A stretch of 42,562 nt of DNA from JAVBNW01 sp031551255 (GTDB lineage Bacteria; Bacillota; Clostridia; Christensenellales; UBA1750): the NCBI GenBank assembly GCA_031551255.1, contig JAVBNW010000075.1, forward strand, positions 1-42,562. Direction: 5' to 3'. The notes below the pieces were generated by a model. It was not told where the DNA came from, ran no database searches, and saw only the letters and a program-made list of their open reading frames with translations. This document shows positions 31,228 to 39,627 of the stretch, in pieces. How positions within the stretch are numbered: the stretch's first letter is position 1; each line of letters starts with the position of its first letter. The position numbers and the translations under genes were made by a program.

Positions 31228-31597
31228 CTTCGTCGGTTTGCACTACGCTCCTCGTCGGTTTGCACTACGCTCTATTCCCCGTAGCACTGCGGTGCCGCGG
31301 GGAATTGCCGCTGCGTGAAACCTCCTCTTCCCACAAGACGCTGAGGCGCCTTGTGGGAGAAAGAAGAACGCAGAACGTGGTTTCCATATCCTCTTCGTCG
31401 TTCCTATATCCATAAACGCGCCGCAGCGATTTTATGGAGCGGGAAGAACGAAGAACGCCAACCCCCGTCTCTTGCCTTGTCGTTCTTCTTACTCCTCAAA
31501 ATCGCCTCGGCGGTTTTGAGGAAGAGGAGGAGCGGCGAAATGAACGAGCTTCCGCGTCGCAACGCGGAAGCGAGCATAGGTAGCCCGCGACGACGAG
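31228..31597. repeat. Modular palindromic element, copy III
   Basis: About 370 bp. The left terminal sequence (CTTCGTCGGTTTGCACTACG) is tandemly duplicated (31228-31250, 31251-31272). It is followed by a 14-position hairpin with a TGCG loop (31274-31305), a 12-pair hairpin with a TGAG loop (31330-31357), a 12-pair hairpin with a CTCG loop (31494-31521) and, inverted near the right end, a stem of 10 perfect pairs whose minus-strand loop is again TGCG (31548-31571). The right terminus keeps only CTCGTCG and starts 1 base after the stop of the hybrid histidine kinase gene. No credible gene inside. Confidence 0.8.
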
Positions 31598-31598
31598 T

Positions 31599-33785
31599 TT
31601 ACAGCGGAGTTTCCACTCCCCCGCCCACATCCCGAGAAGCTTCGGCCGGTCTGCTCAGATATAACCTGAGCTTCGCCATCACTTCGTCCATCTCAAGCGG
31701 CTTGCCCACGTGACCGTTCATACCGGCGCGCAGGCAGGCCTCCACATCTTCTTTAAACACGTTCGCGGTCATCGCCACGATCGGCACGGCCTGCGAGCGG
31801 GGCGTTCCCATGGCGCGTATGCGCCGCGTCGCCTCAAAGCCGTCCATCTTAGGCATGTGGATATCCATAAAGATCATATCGTACGCATTCTGATCCGCGG
31901 CAAACATCTCCACGGCCTGCTGCCCGTCCTCCGCACAATCGATGGCAATGCAGGTATCCTCAAGCATGGCGAGCAGGATCTCCCTATTGATCTCGACATC
32001 CTCGGCAAGCAAAATGCGCCTACCCTCAAAGGTTTCGGCTTTCTTGCCCTGCCCGGTAGCGGCGGGCAGATCTTGCGCTTTGGGCTCCGCCTGAGCGCCG
32101 CCCGGCCTCACGAGCACCGTAAAGGAAAACTTTGATCCCTTGCCGGGTTCCGATTCCACCCACACCTTGCCGCCCATCAGCTCCACGATCGTCTTGGAAA
32201 TCACAAGGCCGAGCCCCGTTCCACCGTATTTGCGGGATATGCTCGAATCCGCCTGCTCAAAGGATCGAAACAACCTTGCCTGCTGATCTTTGGATATGCC
32301 GATGCCGTCGTCGGCCACTTCGATCAACAATTCGCACAGGCCGTTTACCTCCCCCGTCTTTTGAACGGAGAGCGAAATATTGCCGCCTTCGGGGGTGAAC
32401 TTATTGGCGTTGCTTAAAAAGTTGGCGATCACTTGCGCAAGCCGCTGCCGATCCGCCATGATCGCCGCCGGAACATCGCCCGATACCGACAGAGTAAACC
32501 GCTGATGCTTCTCTTCGATGCGGAACCCCGCAACGGTTGTCACTTGCTCGATCATCTTCTGAAAGGGAAAATCCGTTTCGGAAAGCTCCAGCTTACCCGC
32601 TTCTATTTTGGACATATCCAGCACGTCGTTGATCACCCCGAGCAGGTGATTGGCCGCGCCGTCGATCTTGCCCAAGCAGTCCTTGATCCTCTCCATGTCC
32701 TCGCTCTTGCGCGCGATGCCCGTCATGCCGATGATCGCGTTCATCGGCGTTCGCATCTCGTGGCTCATACGCGCAAGGAAGGTGCTCTTGCTCAGGCTTT
32801 CCTCGTCCGAGCGCATCTTCGCCGCGCGCGTGCGCACCAGAATAACACTCAGCGCCGTCATCAGCACAAAACCCAGCGCGGCAAGCATCGCGGCCAACCG
32901 GTATACCTGCGCATAGTAGTGCGCGCGGGGGATCACCGTGCCGATATGCCAGCCGTTGAAAATCGTGCGGAAAAAGGCGATGCTGTCCGTGCCGTCGGCA
33001 TCGGTAAAGCGCTCCGCCGCGATCGCCTGGCCATCCATGAGCATTTGCGCCAGGCGCGGGTAATCTCCGCCCACGCCGGACATGCTTGCGCCGATCAGAT
33101 ACGCATCGCGGTGGGTGGTAAAGTGCAGCGTGTCGCTCAACAGCACGCCGTAGCCGTTGTTCACGATTTTCTGCCTGGCGACATAGTCGGCCACGCGGCT
33201 GAGCTTAAGATCGATTGCCACGACGCCGCAGGGCAGGCCTTGCGCATCCAACAGCTCTTTGGAAAAAGAGATGCACATGCCGCCGGTTTCGGCATCGAGA
33301 TAGGGCTCGGAAAAGAAAATTTCCGTGCCGTTTCCCGTCGCGCCGATGTACCACGGGCGCTGCGTCGGCTCGTAGCCCTCGGGCGGCACCCAGCCCGAGC
33401 CGTCGATAAACTCCGCATTGACAAAGCCGTATACCTTCATAAAATCCGGCAGCGGAGAACTCTCTGCGCCAAAGTAGCGGTTAGTCTCGATAAGGTACTC
33501 TAGCAGTTCGCGGTTCGTCCTGCCCGCGCCGAGCATGCTCTGCATCGTCTGCGCCATGTTGGCAAACGCAAGCTCGGCCTCGGAAAGGCTGGCGGATACC
33601 GCGGTTTGAATGGTGTTCATCGTCTCTTCGCCCAGCTCGAACATCTGCGTGCGCACGATATCGGCCACATAAAAATAGCTTACGAGCACCATGGCTAAAA
33701 AGGCGAGGAACACAAACAGCACCTGCTGATAGTTCATCCTCAGCAGCTTCTTCACATCGGTTTTTGCACGCGCTTTCTTAGCCAT
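31599..33785 (-). CDS. Hybrid sensor histidine kinase with receiver domain
   Basis: 728 residues. Two membrane helices (LFVFLAFLAMVLVSYFYV near 24-41; LAAMLAALGFVLMTALSVIL near 295-315) flank an extracellular Cache-type sensor with an RPWYIGATGNG motif. Then follow HisKA (FLARMSHEMRTPMNAIIGM, phosphorylated His), an ATPase with NFLSNANKFTPEGG, ADDGIGI and GGTGLGL, and a C-terminal receiver domain with phospho-acceptor Asp in MIFMDIHMPKMDG. No separate output domain is present, so a phosphotransfer partner or cognate regulator must lie elsewhere. Cache sensors usually bind small metabolites. GATGAGG lies upstream of the ATG. The gene appears monocistronic; repeat element copy III begins right after its stop. 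Confidence 0.92.
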   Translation of the reverse strand: MAKKARAKTDVKKLLRMNYQQVLFVFLAFLAMVLVSYFYVADIVRTQMFELGEETMNTIQTAVSASLSEAELAFANMAQTMQSMLGAGRTNRELLEYLIETNRYFGAESSPLPDFMKVYGFVNAEFIDGSGWVPPEGYEPTQRPWYIGATGNGTEIFFSEPYLDAETGGMCISFSKELLDAQGLPCGVVAIDLKLSRVADYVARQKIVNNGYGVLLSDTLHFTTHRDAYLIGASMSGVGGDYPRLAQMLMDGQAIAAERFTDADGTDSIAFFRTIFNGWHIGTVIPRAHYYAQVYRLAAMLAALGFVLMTALSVILVRTRAAKMRSDEESLSKSTFLARMSHEMRTPMNAIIGMTGIARKSEDMERIKDCLGKIDGAANHLLGVINDVLDMSKIEAGKLELSETDFPFQKMIEQVTTVAGFRIEEKHQRFTLSVSGDVPAAIMADRQRLAQVIANFLSNANKFTPEGGNISLSVQKTGEVNGLCELLIEVADDGIGISKDQQARLFRSFEQADSSISRKYGGTGLGLVISKTIVELMGGKVWVESEPGKGSKFSFTVLVRPGGAQAEPKAQDLPAATGQGKKAETFEGRRILLAEDVEINREILLAMLEDTCIAIDCAEDGQQAVEMFAADQNAYDMIFMDIHMPKMDGFEATRRIRAMGTPRSQAVPIVAMTANVFKEDVEACLRAGMNGHVGKPLEMDEVMAKLRLYLSRPAEASRDVGGGVETPL

Positions 33786-33961
33786 ATGTCTACCTCATCT
33801 TCGCATCGCGCCTTTGTAGGGATATGCCTTTTCCGCCGATGCGGGGCGCGCCTAGCCCGCCTATGGCGGAAGGATGCCAGTGAAAAAATACCCTCGCTCA
33901 TCTCGTGCCGTTTTGAAGATCGGGGGCTATACCAGCCAATCTTATACCCCGCCCCGCCAAG

Positions 33962-35437
33962 TCATGAACGCAACGCCCGCATATGCCCATAGATGGCGCT
34001 GTAGCGCGCATGCGCGCCGCGGTATGCCGCCTGTTCTTCCCGATCGGGCGCGATTTCGTCTTTTGCGCCGGACAGGCCCGCCGCCGCCACAAGCGACGGC
34101 CATAGCCCTACGCCCACGCCGGCCGCAAACGCCGCCCCCAGCGCCGTCGCCTCGCCCGGATGTTCGTTTACGCGCACGGGCACGCCGACGATCGACGCCA
34201 GCATACGCGGCCATACCTTTGATTTTGCGCCGCCTCCTACCAGCCTGAGTGCTTTGGGCGCGACGCACAACGCCTGTTGAATTTCAAACGCTTCATACAG
34301 CGCGTGCGCAATGCCCTCGTATGCCGCCCGCGCAAGATCCGCACGGCCGTGCGCAAGGCTCATGCCCACCAGCGCCCCGCGGGTGTCCGGATCCCAAACC
34401 GGCGTACGCTCCCCCATGAGCATCGGCGAAAACAAAAGGCCCCGCGCGCCCGCAGGAGATTCCTTAACAAGCGCTTCGGCAAGGGCAAACCCTTCGGAAG
34501 TGAGCGGTATGCCCAGCACCGTGCCCAGCATATAATCGAGCGCCGCGGTGACGCACTGCACGGTGCCGGTGTAGGTGTAAAGCTCGCCGCCGACATCTAG
34601 GTAGTGAAAACAGCGGTCGTCCCGGCCCATGTCTGAAAGCAGCACGGATGTCCAGCCGCTCGATCCCAGGCACATATACCCTTCGCCCTTAAGCGCAACG
34701 CCCGAGCCCAATGTCGCACAAGCGCCGTCGCCCGCGCCGACGGCCACCGGCGTACCGGGCAAAAGCCCAAGCGCGCCGGCGGCCTCATTCGTCAAAGCGC
34801 GGTTCGTATCGCAAGACGGGCGCACGCCCGGCAGCTTGCCCCACATGCCCCCCGCCCGGGCGATCGGCTCATCCCAGCGCTTTTCGCGCAGGGAAAACGC
34901 GGTGGTCAGCGAAGCGTCGGTAGGGTCGGTAACGCCCCATTCGCCGGTGAGCAGAGCGCGCAGATAGTCCTTGGTGCCGGCATACCAGCGGGTTTTTGCG
35001 TGGATGTCCGGCATCTCGTCGCGCACCCATGCGGCCTTGGGCAGGGACATGTGCGCGTCGATGCGGTTCCCTGTGCGGGCGAAAAAATTCTCCGCGCCAA
35101 TTTCCACCGCGATCGCTCCGCACTGCGCGGCGGAGCGCGTGTCGGCGTGGATGATGTTTGCATGCAGCGGGTTTCCCGCGCCATCGAGCGGTATGAGCCC
35201 GTTCATCGTGCCGCTGAGGCCTATGGCGGCGATGTCGCGAGGGGCGATGTCTTGGACCGCCTCGCGCACGGCCCGCACGGCGGCGGGCATATACTGCCGG
35301 ACGTCCTGTTCGGCCCGCCCGGGGCCCGGATAGACCGTCGCAAGCGGCGCGAGCCCCGCCCTAACGATGGCCCCGCTCTCATCAACGACGGCGCTCTTAA
35401 CTCCGGTCGTGCCCACGTCGATCGTCACGATATACAT
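33962..35437 (-). CDS. FGGY family carbohydrate kinase (xylulokinase/gluconokinase-like)
   Basis: 491 residues covering both FGGY domains: TIDVGTTGVKSAVVD at the N-terminus (phosphate loop), GLSGTMNGLIPLD, the catalytic-Asp segment GAGDGACATLGSG (~239-251) and the ATP-site motif LRLVGGGAKSKVWPRMLASI. Phosphorylates a sugar or sugar acid with ATP; exact substrate uncertain (xylulose, gluconate and related ketoses are all possible). ATG 35437 is supported by GGGGGA and overlaps the last codons of the HAD gene by 13 bases, so translation is coupled. A 175-base gap without a clear terminator separates it from the hybrid kinase start. Confidence 0.9.
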   Translation of the reverse strand: MYIVTIDVGTTGVKSAVVDESGAIVRAGLAPLATVYPGPGRAEQDVRQYMPAAVRAVREAVQDIAPRDIAAIGLSGTMNGLIPLDGAGNPLHANIIHADTRSAAQCGAIAVEIGAENFFARTGNRIDAHMSLPKAAWVRDEMPDIHAKTRWYAGTKDYLRALLTGEWGVTDPTDASLTTAFSLREKRWDEPIARAGGMWGKLPGVRPSCDTNRALTNEAAGALGLLPGTPVAVGAGDGACATLGSGVALKGEGYMCLGSSGWTSVLLSDMGRDDRCFHYLDVGGELYTYTGTVQCVTAALDYMLGTVLGIPLTSEGFALAEALVKESPAGARGLLFSPMLMGERTPVWDPDTRGALVGMSLAHGRADLARAAYEGIAHALYEAFEIQQALCVAPKALRLVGGGAKSKVWPRMLASIVGVPVRVNEHPGEATALGAAFAAGVGVGLWPSLVAAAGLSGAKDEIAPDREEQAAYRGAHARYSAIYGHMRALRS

Positions 35438-36090
35438 AAAGATTCCCCCGGTTCGCATTCGATGGCCGCAAGCCACGCGGCGGCATCCGAAAACACCGAA
35501 GCGCCCGTATCCGCAAGCCTTGCCTGCGATTGATGACCACCCTCTAAAAGAGCGCAGCTACAGCAAAGTTCGCGGGCGACCTGGGCGTCGTGCGCGGTGT
35601 CGCCCACCAAGACGGTGAGCTTGGGGTCGAGATCCTCTCCTCGCATCCAGGCTCCGGCGATATCCGCCTTGCTGCGGGCGTAGATGTTGTCGAGCGCCAA
35701 CACCGCGTCGAACGTATCCGTCATGCCAAAGTGCGCAAGCTGTGCGACCAAATTGCCGCGCTCGGATGCGGAGAGCAAAACCTGCCGCACTCCCATCTCC
35801 GCCAAGCGGCCGATGGCCGCTACGGTTTCGCGGCGGAGCGGGGCGGTCAGCGACGCGGGTTGGTAAAGCGCCATAAACTCTTGCGCCAGCACGCCAAAGC
35901 CCTCGCGTTCGATGTCAAGGCCCAACGCGCGGTAGTAGTTGATCACCGGAAACGTAAAAATTTCGCGGTAACGCGCGGCGTCGACCGGCGCGATTCCGCG
36001 CGACCTTAACATGTGGTTTGCCGCGGCGACGCATACCGCCACGTCGTCGAGTACCGTGCCGTTAAAATCCCAGAGCACGCATGCGGGCAT
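35425..36090 (-). CDS. HAD family hydrolase
   Basis: 221 residues. The phosphatase nucleophile motif reads DFNGT (D8) rather than DxDGT, with Asn at the general-acid position; this variant is common among Firmicutes HAD proteins. Motif II is LLSAS, motif III the lysine in RSKADIAG, and motif IV GDTAHD. A helical C1 cap follows motif I. Probably a small sugar-phosphate phosphatase, or a phosphatase with reduced activity. ATG 36090 is preceded by GGGAGGG. It overlaps the FGGY kinase gene and lies 17 bases behind a small membrane-protein gene, making a three-gene operon; pairing a kinase with a phosphatase may serve to discard non-productive sugar phosphates. Confidence 0.85.
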   Translation of the reverse strand: MPACVLWDFNGTVLDDVAVCVAAANHMLRSRGIAPVDAARYREIFTFPVINYYRALGLDIEREGFGVLAQEFMALYQPASLTAPLRRETVAAIGRLAEMGVRQVLLSASERGNLVAQLAHFGMTDTFDAVLALDNIYARSKADIAGAWMRGEDLDPKLTVLVGDTAHDAQVARELCCSCALLEGGHQSQARLADTGASVFSDAAAWLAAIECEPGESLCIS

Positions 36091-36107
36091 AGCGAAAGAG
36101 CCCTCCC

Positions 36108-36488
36108 TCATAGAGACACCCCCCCCGAGCGCATGCGGGCCTGCCGCTTCCTATAGCGCCATGCGCCGAGCGCCGCCCCAACGGCCGCCAAGATCGTATA
36201 TAAAATGGGGTAGCCGCCCAAATAGGCAAGGCCGGCCGGCGTAAGCAGCACGCACATGGGCAGGATGAAAAATACCGGCACGAGCGGCAGCGCAAAATAC
36301 CACTTCACGGAAGTGCGCGCCAAAGCAAAGGGCGAAAAAAAACAGGCAAGCGGCCAAACCACGAGCAAAAGCGCTAGCAGTGCCGCCCCATTGCGATAGG
36401 CTCCCACAAAAAACGGCACCGCCGCAATCAACAGCAGCACTGCGCCATGGAGAAGCAGCTTGAGCCGCGTTCTACCCTGCACGCGCAT
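36108..36488 (-). CDS. Small integral membrane protein
   Basis: 126 residues with four predicted membrane helices (LLLHGAVLLLIAAVPFFVG; ALLALLLVVWPLACFF; WYFALPLVPVFFILPMCVLL; YPILYTILAAVGAALGAW) and a basic C-terminus (RYRKRQARMR). I recognise no family beyond general four-helix membrane proteins of Clostridia. The ATG at 36488 has GGGTGG only 3 bases upstream; a GTG at 36482 would have better spacing. First gene of the operon with the HAD and FGGY genes, under a visible promoter. Confidence 0.65.
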   Translation of the reverse strand: MRVQGRTRLKLLLHGAVLLLIAAVPFFVGAYRNGAALLALLLVVWPLACFFSPFALARTSVKWYFALPLVPVFFILPMCVLLTPAGLAYLGGYPILYTILAAVGAALGAWRYRKRQARMRSGGVSL

Positions 36489-36512
36489 CCACCCTTTTGT
36501 AAAGATGAACCA

Positions 36513-36541
36513 ATTATAGCATGCAGGCCCGCTAAATCCAA
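36513..36541 (-). promoter_or_regulatory. Promoter of membrane protein/HAD/FGGY operon
   Basis: TTGGAT (36536-36541), a 17-bp spacer and TATAAT (36513-36518) on the minus strand, 25 bases upstream of the first gene. Confidence 0.65.
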
Positions 36542-36704
36542 TCAGGATACAACAAAGGCTAAATTTACCTATAGAGTAAGGATATACAACCCCTCCATGG
36601 AGACTCCCGCCGAGGAATTATGACGAGAATGGCTCGGTGTAGTTGCGCCAAAGCCGCCCGTTATGGGTCTATTAAACCGCCCATTTTCCCATTATAAGAT
36701 GCCG

Positions 36705-37763
36705 CTATACATTAAGCATGCCCGCGATGCCCGGCCGCCCGGCATTCCAATGCGCGCAAATCGCCTGCGGGGTATGCGCAAGAAAGCCATCCGCCATTTG
36801 ATCCAGCGCAATCGCCAGAGGGCGGCCGGCGAGCTCTCCCCGCACCTTGGCCTCAAACGCCTTGGAAAAACCGTAACAGTTGAAAGGCAAAAACGGATTT
36901 TCGATCGACACCGGCTGAGCGTCGATCATGCCCGAGGCGTTCGCCATTTCGCCCAGCGGATTAAGAATGGCAAAGAGCTCGTCGTGCAGCGTCGTAAGAT
37001 CCACCCCCATCGCGAGCCTATCGATCGCGGCCGTCCATCCGCCCGGCAGGCCGGACAATTCTCTGAACATGCGCGAGCGCCACTTCACATGCGGGGGGAA
37101 CCGCCCGCTCATTAGCAGCGCGCAGCGCTGAATCGAAGCGACGACGCAATCCAAATACGCGCGCATCGCGCTCCACTCGCAGCGCATGGCGCAGCGCAGC
37201 GCGTTGCCCGCCGTGTGCGTCATAAAAAACGCCCCGGCAATGCGCTTGTAAAGCACGTTGGCAGGGTAGGTGGCATAGCGCCTCTTCAGGGTTCCCACCA
37301 TATCGAGCGGGTCGTAATAAATCTGCCCGGCGGCGTATTCGCAAAGCTTCGCTTCGGGAACCGCCAGCCACTGCGCGTCGGTAGCGGGCAGTTGAGCCAC
37401 GCCCAGCGACGCGAGCGCGTTGCGCCGCGGGGTCGTCACGTGAAAATGCGTCGCCTGGTTGGTGGTCGGGCGAATCGCATGTCCCTCAAATGAAGGGTTG
37501 AGTTTGGCCGCAAACAGTGCGCGCAGATTTTCCGCGTAAGTCGCATAGTCCTCTTCCGTGATAAACAGGAAAAAGCGCGGCCCCCAATTATGGTCGCGCG
37601 ATAAAAAATCGTCGTAGCCGTAAACCTCGCTCCCGCAGCCGACATTAAGTCCGCCCGCGCACAGACCCGCAGCAACGCGGCCTTCCAACTGTGGAAAATG
37701 CGTGCGCAAAAGAGGGAGCGCCGCCTGCGTGAAATAGCGCTTCGAAAGCGCGATGCCGTCCAT
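36705..37763 (-). CDS. DUF4037 domain protein (nucleotidyltransferase-like)
   Basis: 352 residues matching DUF4037: the N-terminal GLCAGGLNVGCGSEVYGYDD followed by FLSRDHNWGPRFFLF resembles a nucleotidyltransferase G-S-x-x-x-G-x-D site, and the C-terminal half is helical. The biochemical role is unknown; similarity to antibiotic-nucleotidyltransferase folds is only structural inference. I chose ATG 37763 because GGAGGGG lies 6 bases upstream; in-frame ATGs further 5' sit in front of that site. About 215 bp downstream hold the promoter of the next operon and no further gene that I can support. Confidence 0.82.
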   Translation of the reverse strand: MDGIALSKRYFTQAALPLLRTHFPQLEGRVAAGLCAGGLNVGCGSEVYGYDDFLSRDHNWGPRFFLFITEEDYATYAENLRALFAAKLNPSFEGHAIRPTTNQATHFHVTTPRRNALASLGVAQLPATDAQWLAVPEAKLCEYAAGQIYYDPLDMVGTLKRRYATYPANVLYKRIAGAFFMTHTAGNALRCAMRCEWSAMRAYLDCVVASIQRCALLMSGRFPPHVKWRSRMFRELSGLPGGWTAAIDRLAMGVDLTTLHDELFAILNPLGEMANASGMIDAQPVSIENPFLPFNCYGFSKAFEAKVRGELAGRPLAIALDQMADGFLAHTPQAICAHWNAGRPGIAGMLNV

Positions 37764-37874
37764 ATCCATCCCCTCCATACCGATCATTCAACGCGTCACG
37801 CGCCCTAGATGTTCATGGAAAAGCCTGGCGTGGCGGAGCACACGGCTATATCCCGCTCAGGATCGCTTACATAT

Positions 37875-38819
37875 CTAGATCCATTTGAGCTTTTTTAGTA
37901 TAAAGTACAAAACCCCGGTTACCGCAGCCATAATCAGCAACGCCGCCGGATAGCCCAGCGGATGGTGCAGCCCGGGCATGAAGTCGAAATTCATGCCATA
38001 TAGGCCCGTGATAACGGTGAGCGGCCCAAAAAACAACGTCAAAACGGTCAGCTTGTTGATGGTGTCGTTCGTCTTCACCGACCACTTGCTGTCGTACACA
38101 TAGTGCAGCTCGCCGCTGAGCACGTAAAGGCTTTCGGAAAAGTCGTACAGCTTGCGGATGCGCGTATCCACATTATGAAAATAGCGCGCATACTTCTTGG
38201 CGACCAGGTTGTTTTCGTCCATAACGATTTGCGCGCCCACATACGACAGCGCGCGCAGCTGCTTTTTCGCGTTATACGCCATTTTGCGGTAACGCCCGAT
38301 GGCGGCGATCTGCCCGCGGTCCACCTTATGCGAGATTCCCTCGGATAGCGCCTCCATGCCGTCTTCCATGGCCTCGAGCGTATCGGAAAAATCCACAAGC
38401 AATTCGTGCAAAATCATGTAGTATAGCCGCGCTATGCGCCCTTCCCGCGTGTCGGACAGATCGGCCGCCGCCACGATCGCCTCCTCAAGGTTGCCAAGGC
38501 GCGGGCTGTCGTGCGTGGGCAGCACCAGCACGAGAAAGCGGGCGGATATATACAGGTTGATCTCCCGAAGGAGCAGGCCGCTTTCCAGCATCTCCATATG
38601 CGTAAGGCTAACGAAATCGTAGCCGTCAAAGCTCATGTAGCGCACGCTTTCGTCAAGATCCGTGCACTCGAGCACGGTGCTCTGGTCAAAGCCGAATGCA
38701 TCATGAAGGCGGGGCGCCTCGGCGGCGCGGCACAGGATGAACAGCGGCCCCTCCCCGCGGTCATCCGGAACGGCGGCGCATTGGGTGATCCTCTTGCGCC
38801 CGTAGTCAAAAACCGTCAT
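37875..38819 (-). CDS. CorA family divalent cation transporter
   Basis: 314 residues. A long soluble N-terminal domain with helices (LVDFSDTLEAMEDGMEALSEG...) is followed by two C-terminal membrane helices, with the signature YGMNFDF (Y-G-M-N) between them: LTVLTLFFGPLTVITGLYGMN and YPAALLIMAAVTGVLYFIL. Ends with basic KKLKWI. CorA proteins form pentameric Mg2+ (or Co2+/Ni2+) channels in the cytoplasmic membrane. GGAGAGGAG precedes the ATG. Monocistronic; no Mg2+ riboswitch is evident in the ~100 bp upstream, most of which is occupied by the terminator of the dha operon. Confidence 0.92.
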   Translation of the reverse strand: MTVFDYGRKRITQCAAVPDDRGEGPLFILCRAAEAPRLHDAFGFDQSTVLECTDLDESVRYMSFDGYDFVSLTHMEMLESGLLLREINLYISARFLVLVLPTHDSPRLGNLEEAIVAAADLSDTREGRIARLYYMILHELLVDFSDTLEAMEDGMEALSEGISHKVDRGQIAAIGRYRKMAYNAKKQLRALSYVGAQIVMDENNLVAKKYARYFHNVDTRIRKLYDFSESLYVLSGELHYVYDSKWSVKTNDTINKLTVLTLFFGPLTVITGLYGMNFDFMPGLHHPLGYPAALLIMAAVTGVLYFILKKLKWI

Positions 38820-38922
38820 ACCCTGCTCCTCTCCGGTCGGTGTAGCGCCCTATCTTCAAACGATCAAAACATGCGCAAGGACGCTATTGCAAGACTCGGA
38901 TATCCATACCTACCCCAATGCC

Positions 38923-38967
38923 AAAAAGCCGGGCGACCGGGAGGAATCGCGCCTCCGGGCACCCGGC
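38923..38967 (-). terminator. Intrinsic terminator of dehydrogenase/isomerase/dhaKL operon
   Basis: Long GC stem (about 17 pairs with two mismatches, GCCGGG...CCGGAGG / CCTCCCGG...CCCGGC) followed by TTTTT on the minus strand, about 20 bases past the dhaL stop. Confidence 0.88.
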
Positions 38968-38985
38968 CGGTTTGTGCATATGGCG

Positions 38986-39624
38986 CTACAAAAGCTGCTT
39001 GACCGACTCCGACATCGTCTGCAAAATGAGGCAGCACGATGTCGCGCCCGCATCCACCGCGCCGCGCGAACGCTCGCCCAGCCGCGATGCCCTGCCAAGC
39101 TTCGCCACCATGTCAATCGTGGAATCCCGTCCCTTTGCCGCCGCCTCGTCGAGCTTGTCAAGCGCCTCGGGGAATTTCTCTCCCGCCTCAAGCTCGGCCT
39201 TGAACGCGGCGACCGCCGGGGTCAGCGCGTCGATGAGCGTCTTATCGCCCACCTGCGCCCCGCCGATGTCTCTAATGCCCGCCTCGGCCGCCTCGAGCAT
39301 GGCGAGGTATGCCTGCTCGTCGATCGTGGGCGCGCCTGCGCAGACCTTGGCCATCGCGCGGAAAAAGGTTCCGTACAAGGGGCCCATCGAGCCGCCGATG
39401 TCGTTCATCAGCCTGCGGGACAGCGTGCGCAGGCAGTAGGTAAGGTCTCCCCCCTGGGCCGAAAGATCCTCGCCGCACAAGGCAAAGCCCTTGTTCATGT
39501 TCACGCCGTGATCGCCGTCGCCGATCGCTCCGTCGATATCGCTAAGATATTGCTTGTTGTCGGCGATGGCCTTGATAAGCGCCTCTACAACGGCCTGCCC
39601 CTTCGCGTTTTCAAACGATGCCAT
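38986..39624 (-). CDS. dhaL: Dihydroxyacetone kinase subunit DhaL
   Basis: 212 residues forming the eight-helix ATP-binding DhaL domain: DGAIGDGDHGVNMNKGF (D31, D36, D38 chelate Mg-ADP), GGSMGPLYGTFFRA and GRASRLGERSRGAVDAGATSC. It phosphorylates the ketose held covalently by DhaK. Only three bases separate it from dhaK, with AGAGGTGA in front of its ATG. No phosphotransferase subunit (DhaM) is encoded in the window, so either DhaM lies elsewhere or the pair is ATP-dependent as separate subunits. Context with an RpiB-like isomerase and an alcohol dehydrogenase suggests the substrate may be erythrulose rather than dihydroxyacetone. Confidence 0.92.
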   Translation of the reverse strand: MASFENAKGQAVVEALIKAIADNKQYLSDIDGAIGDGDHGVNMNKGFALCGEDLSAQGGDLTYCLRTLSRRLMNDIGGSMGPLYGTFFRAMAKVCAGAPTIDEQAYLAMLEAAEAGIRDIGGAQVGDKTLIDALTPAVAAFKAELEAGEKFPEALDKLDEAAAKGRDSTIDMVAKLGRASRLGERSRGAVDAGATSCCLILQTMSESVKQLL

Positions 39625-39627
39625 GCG

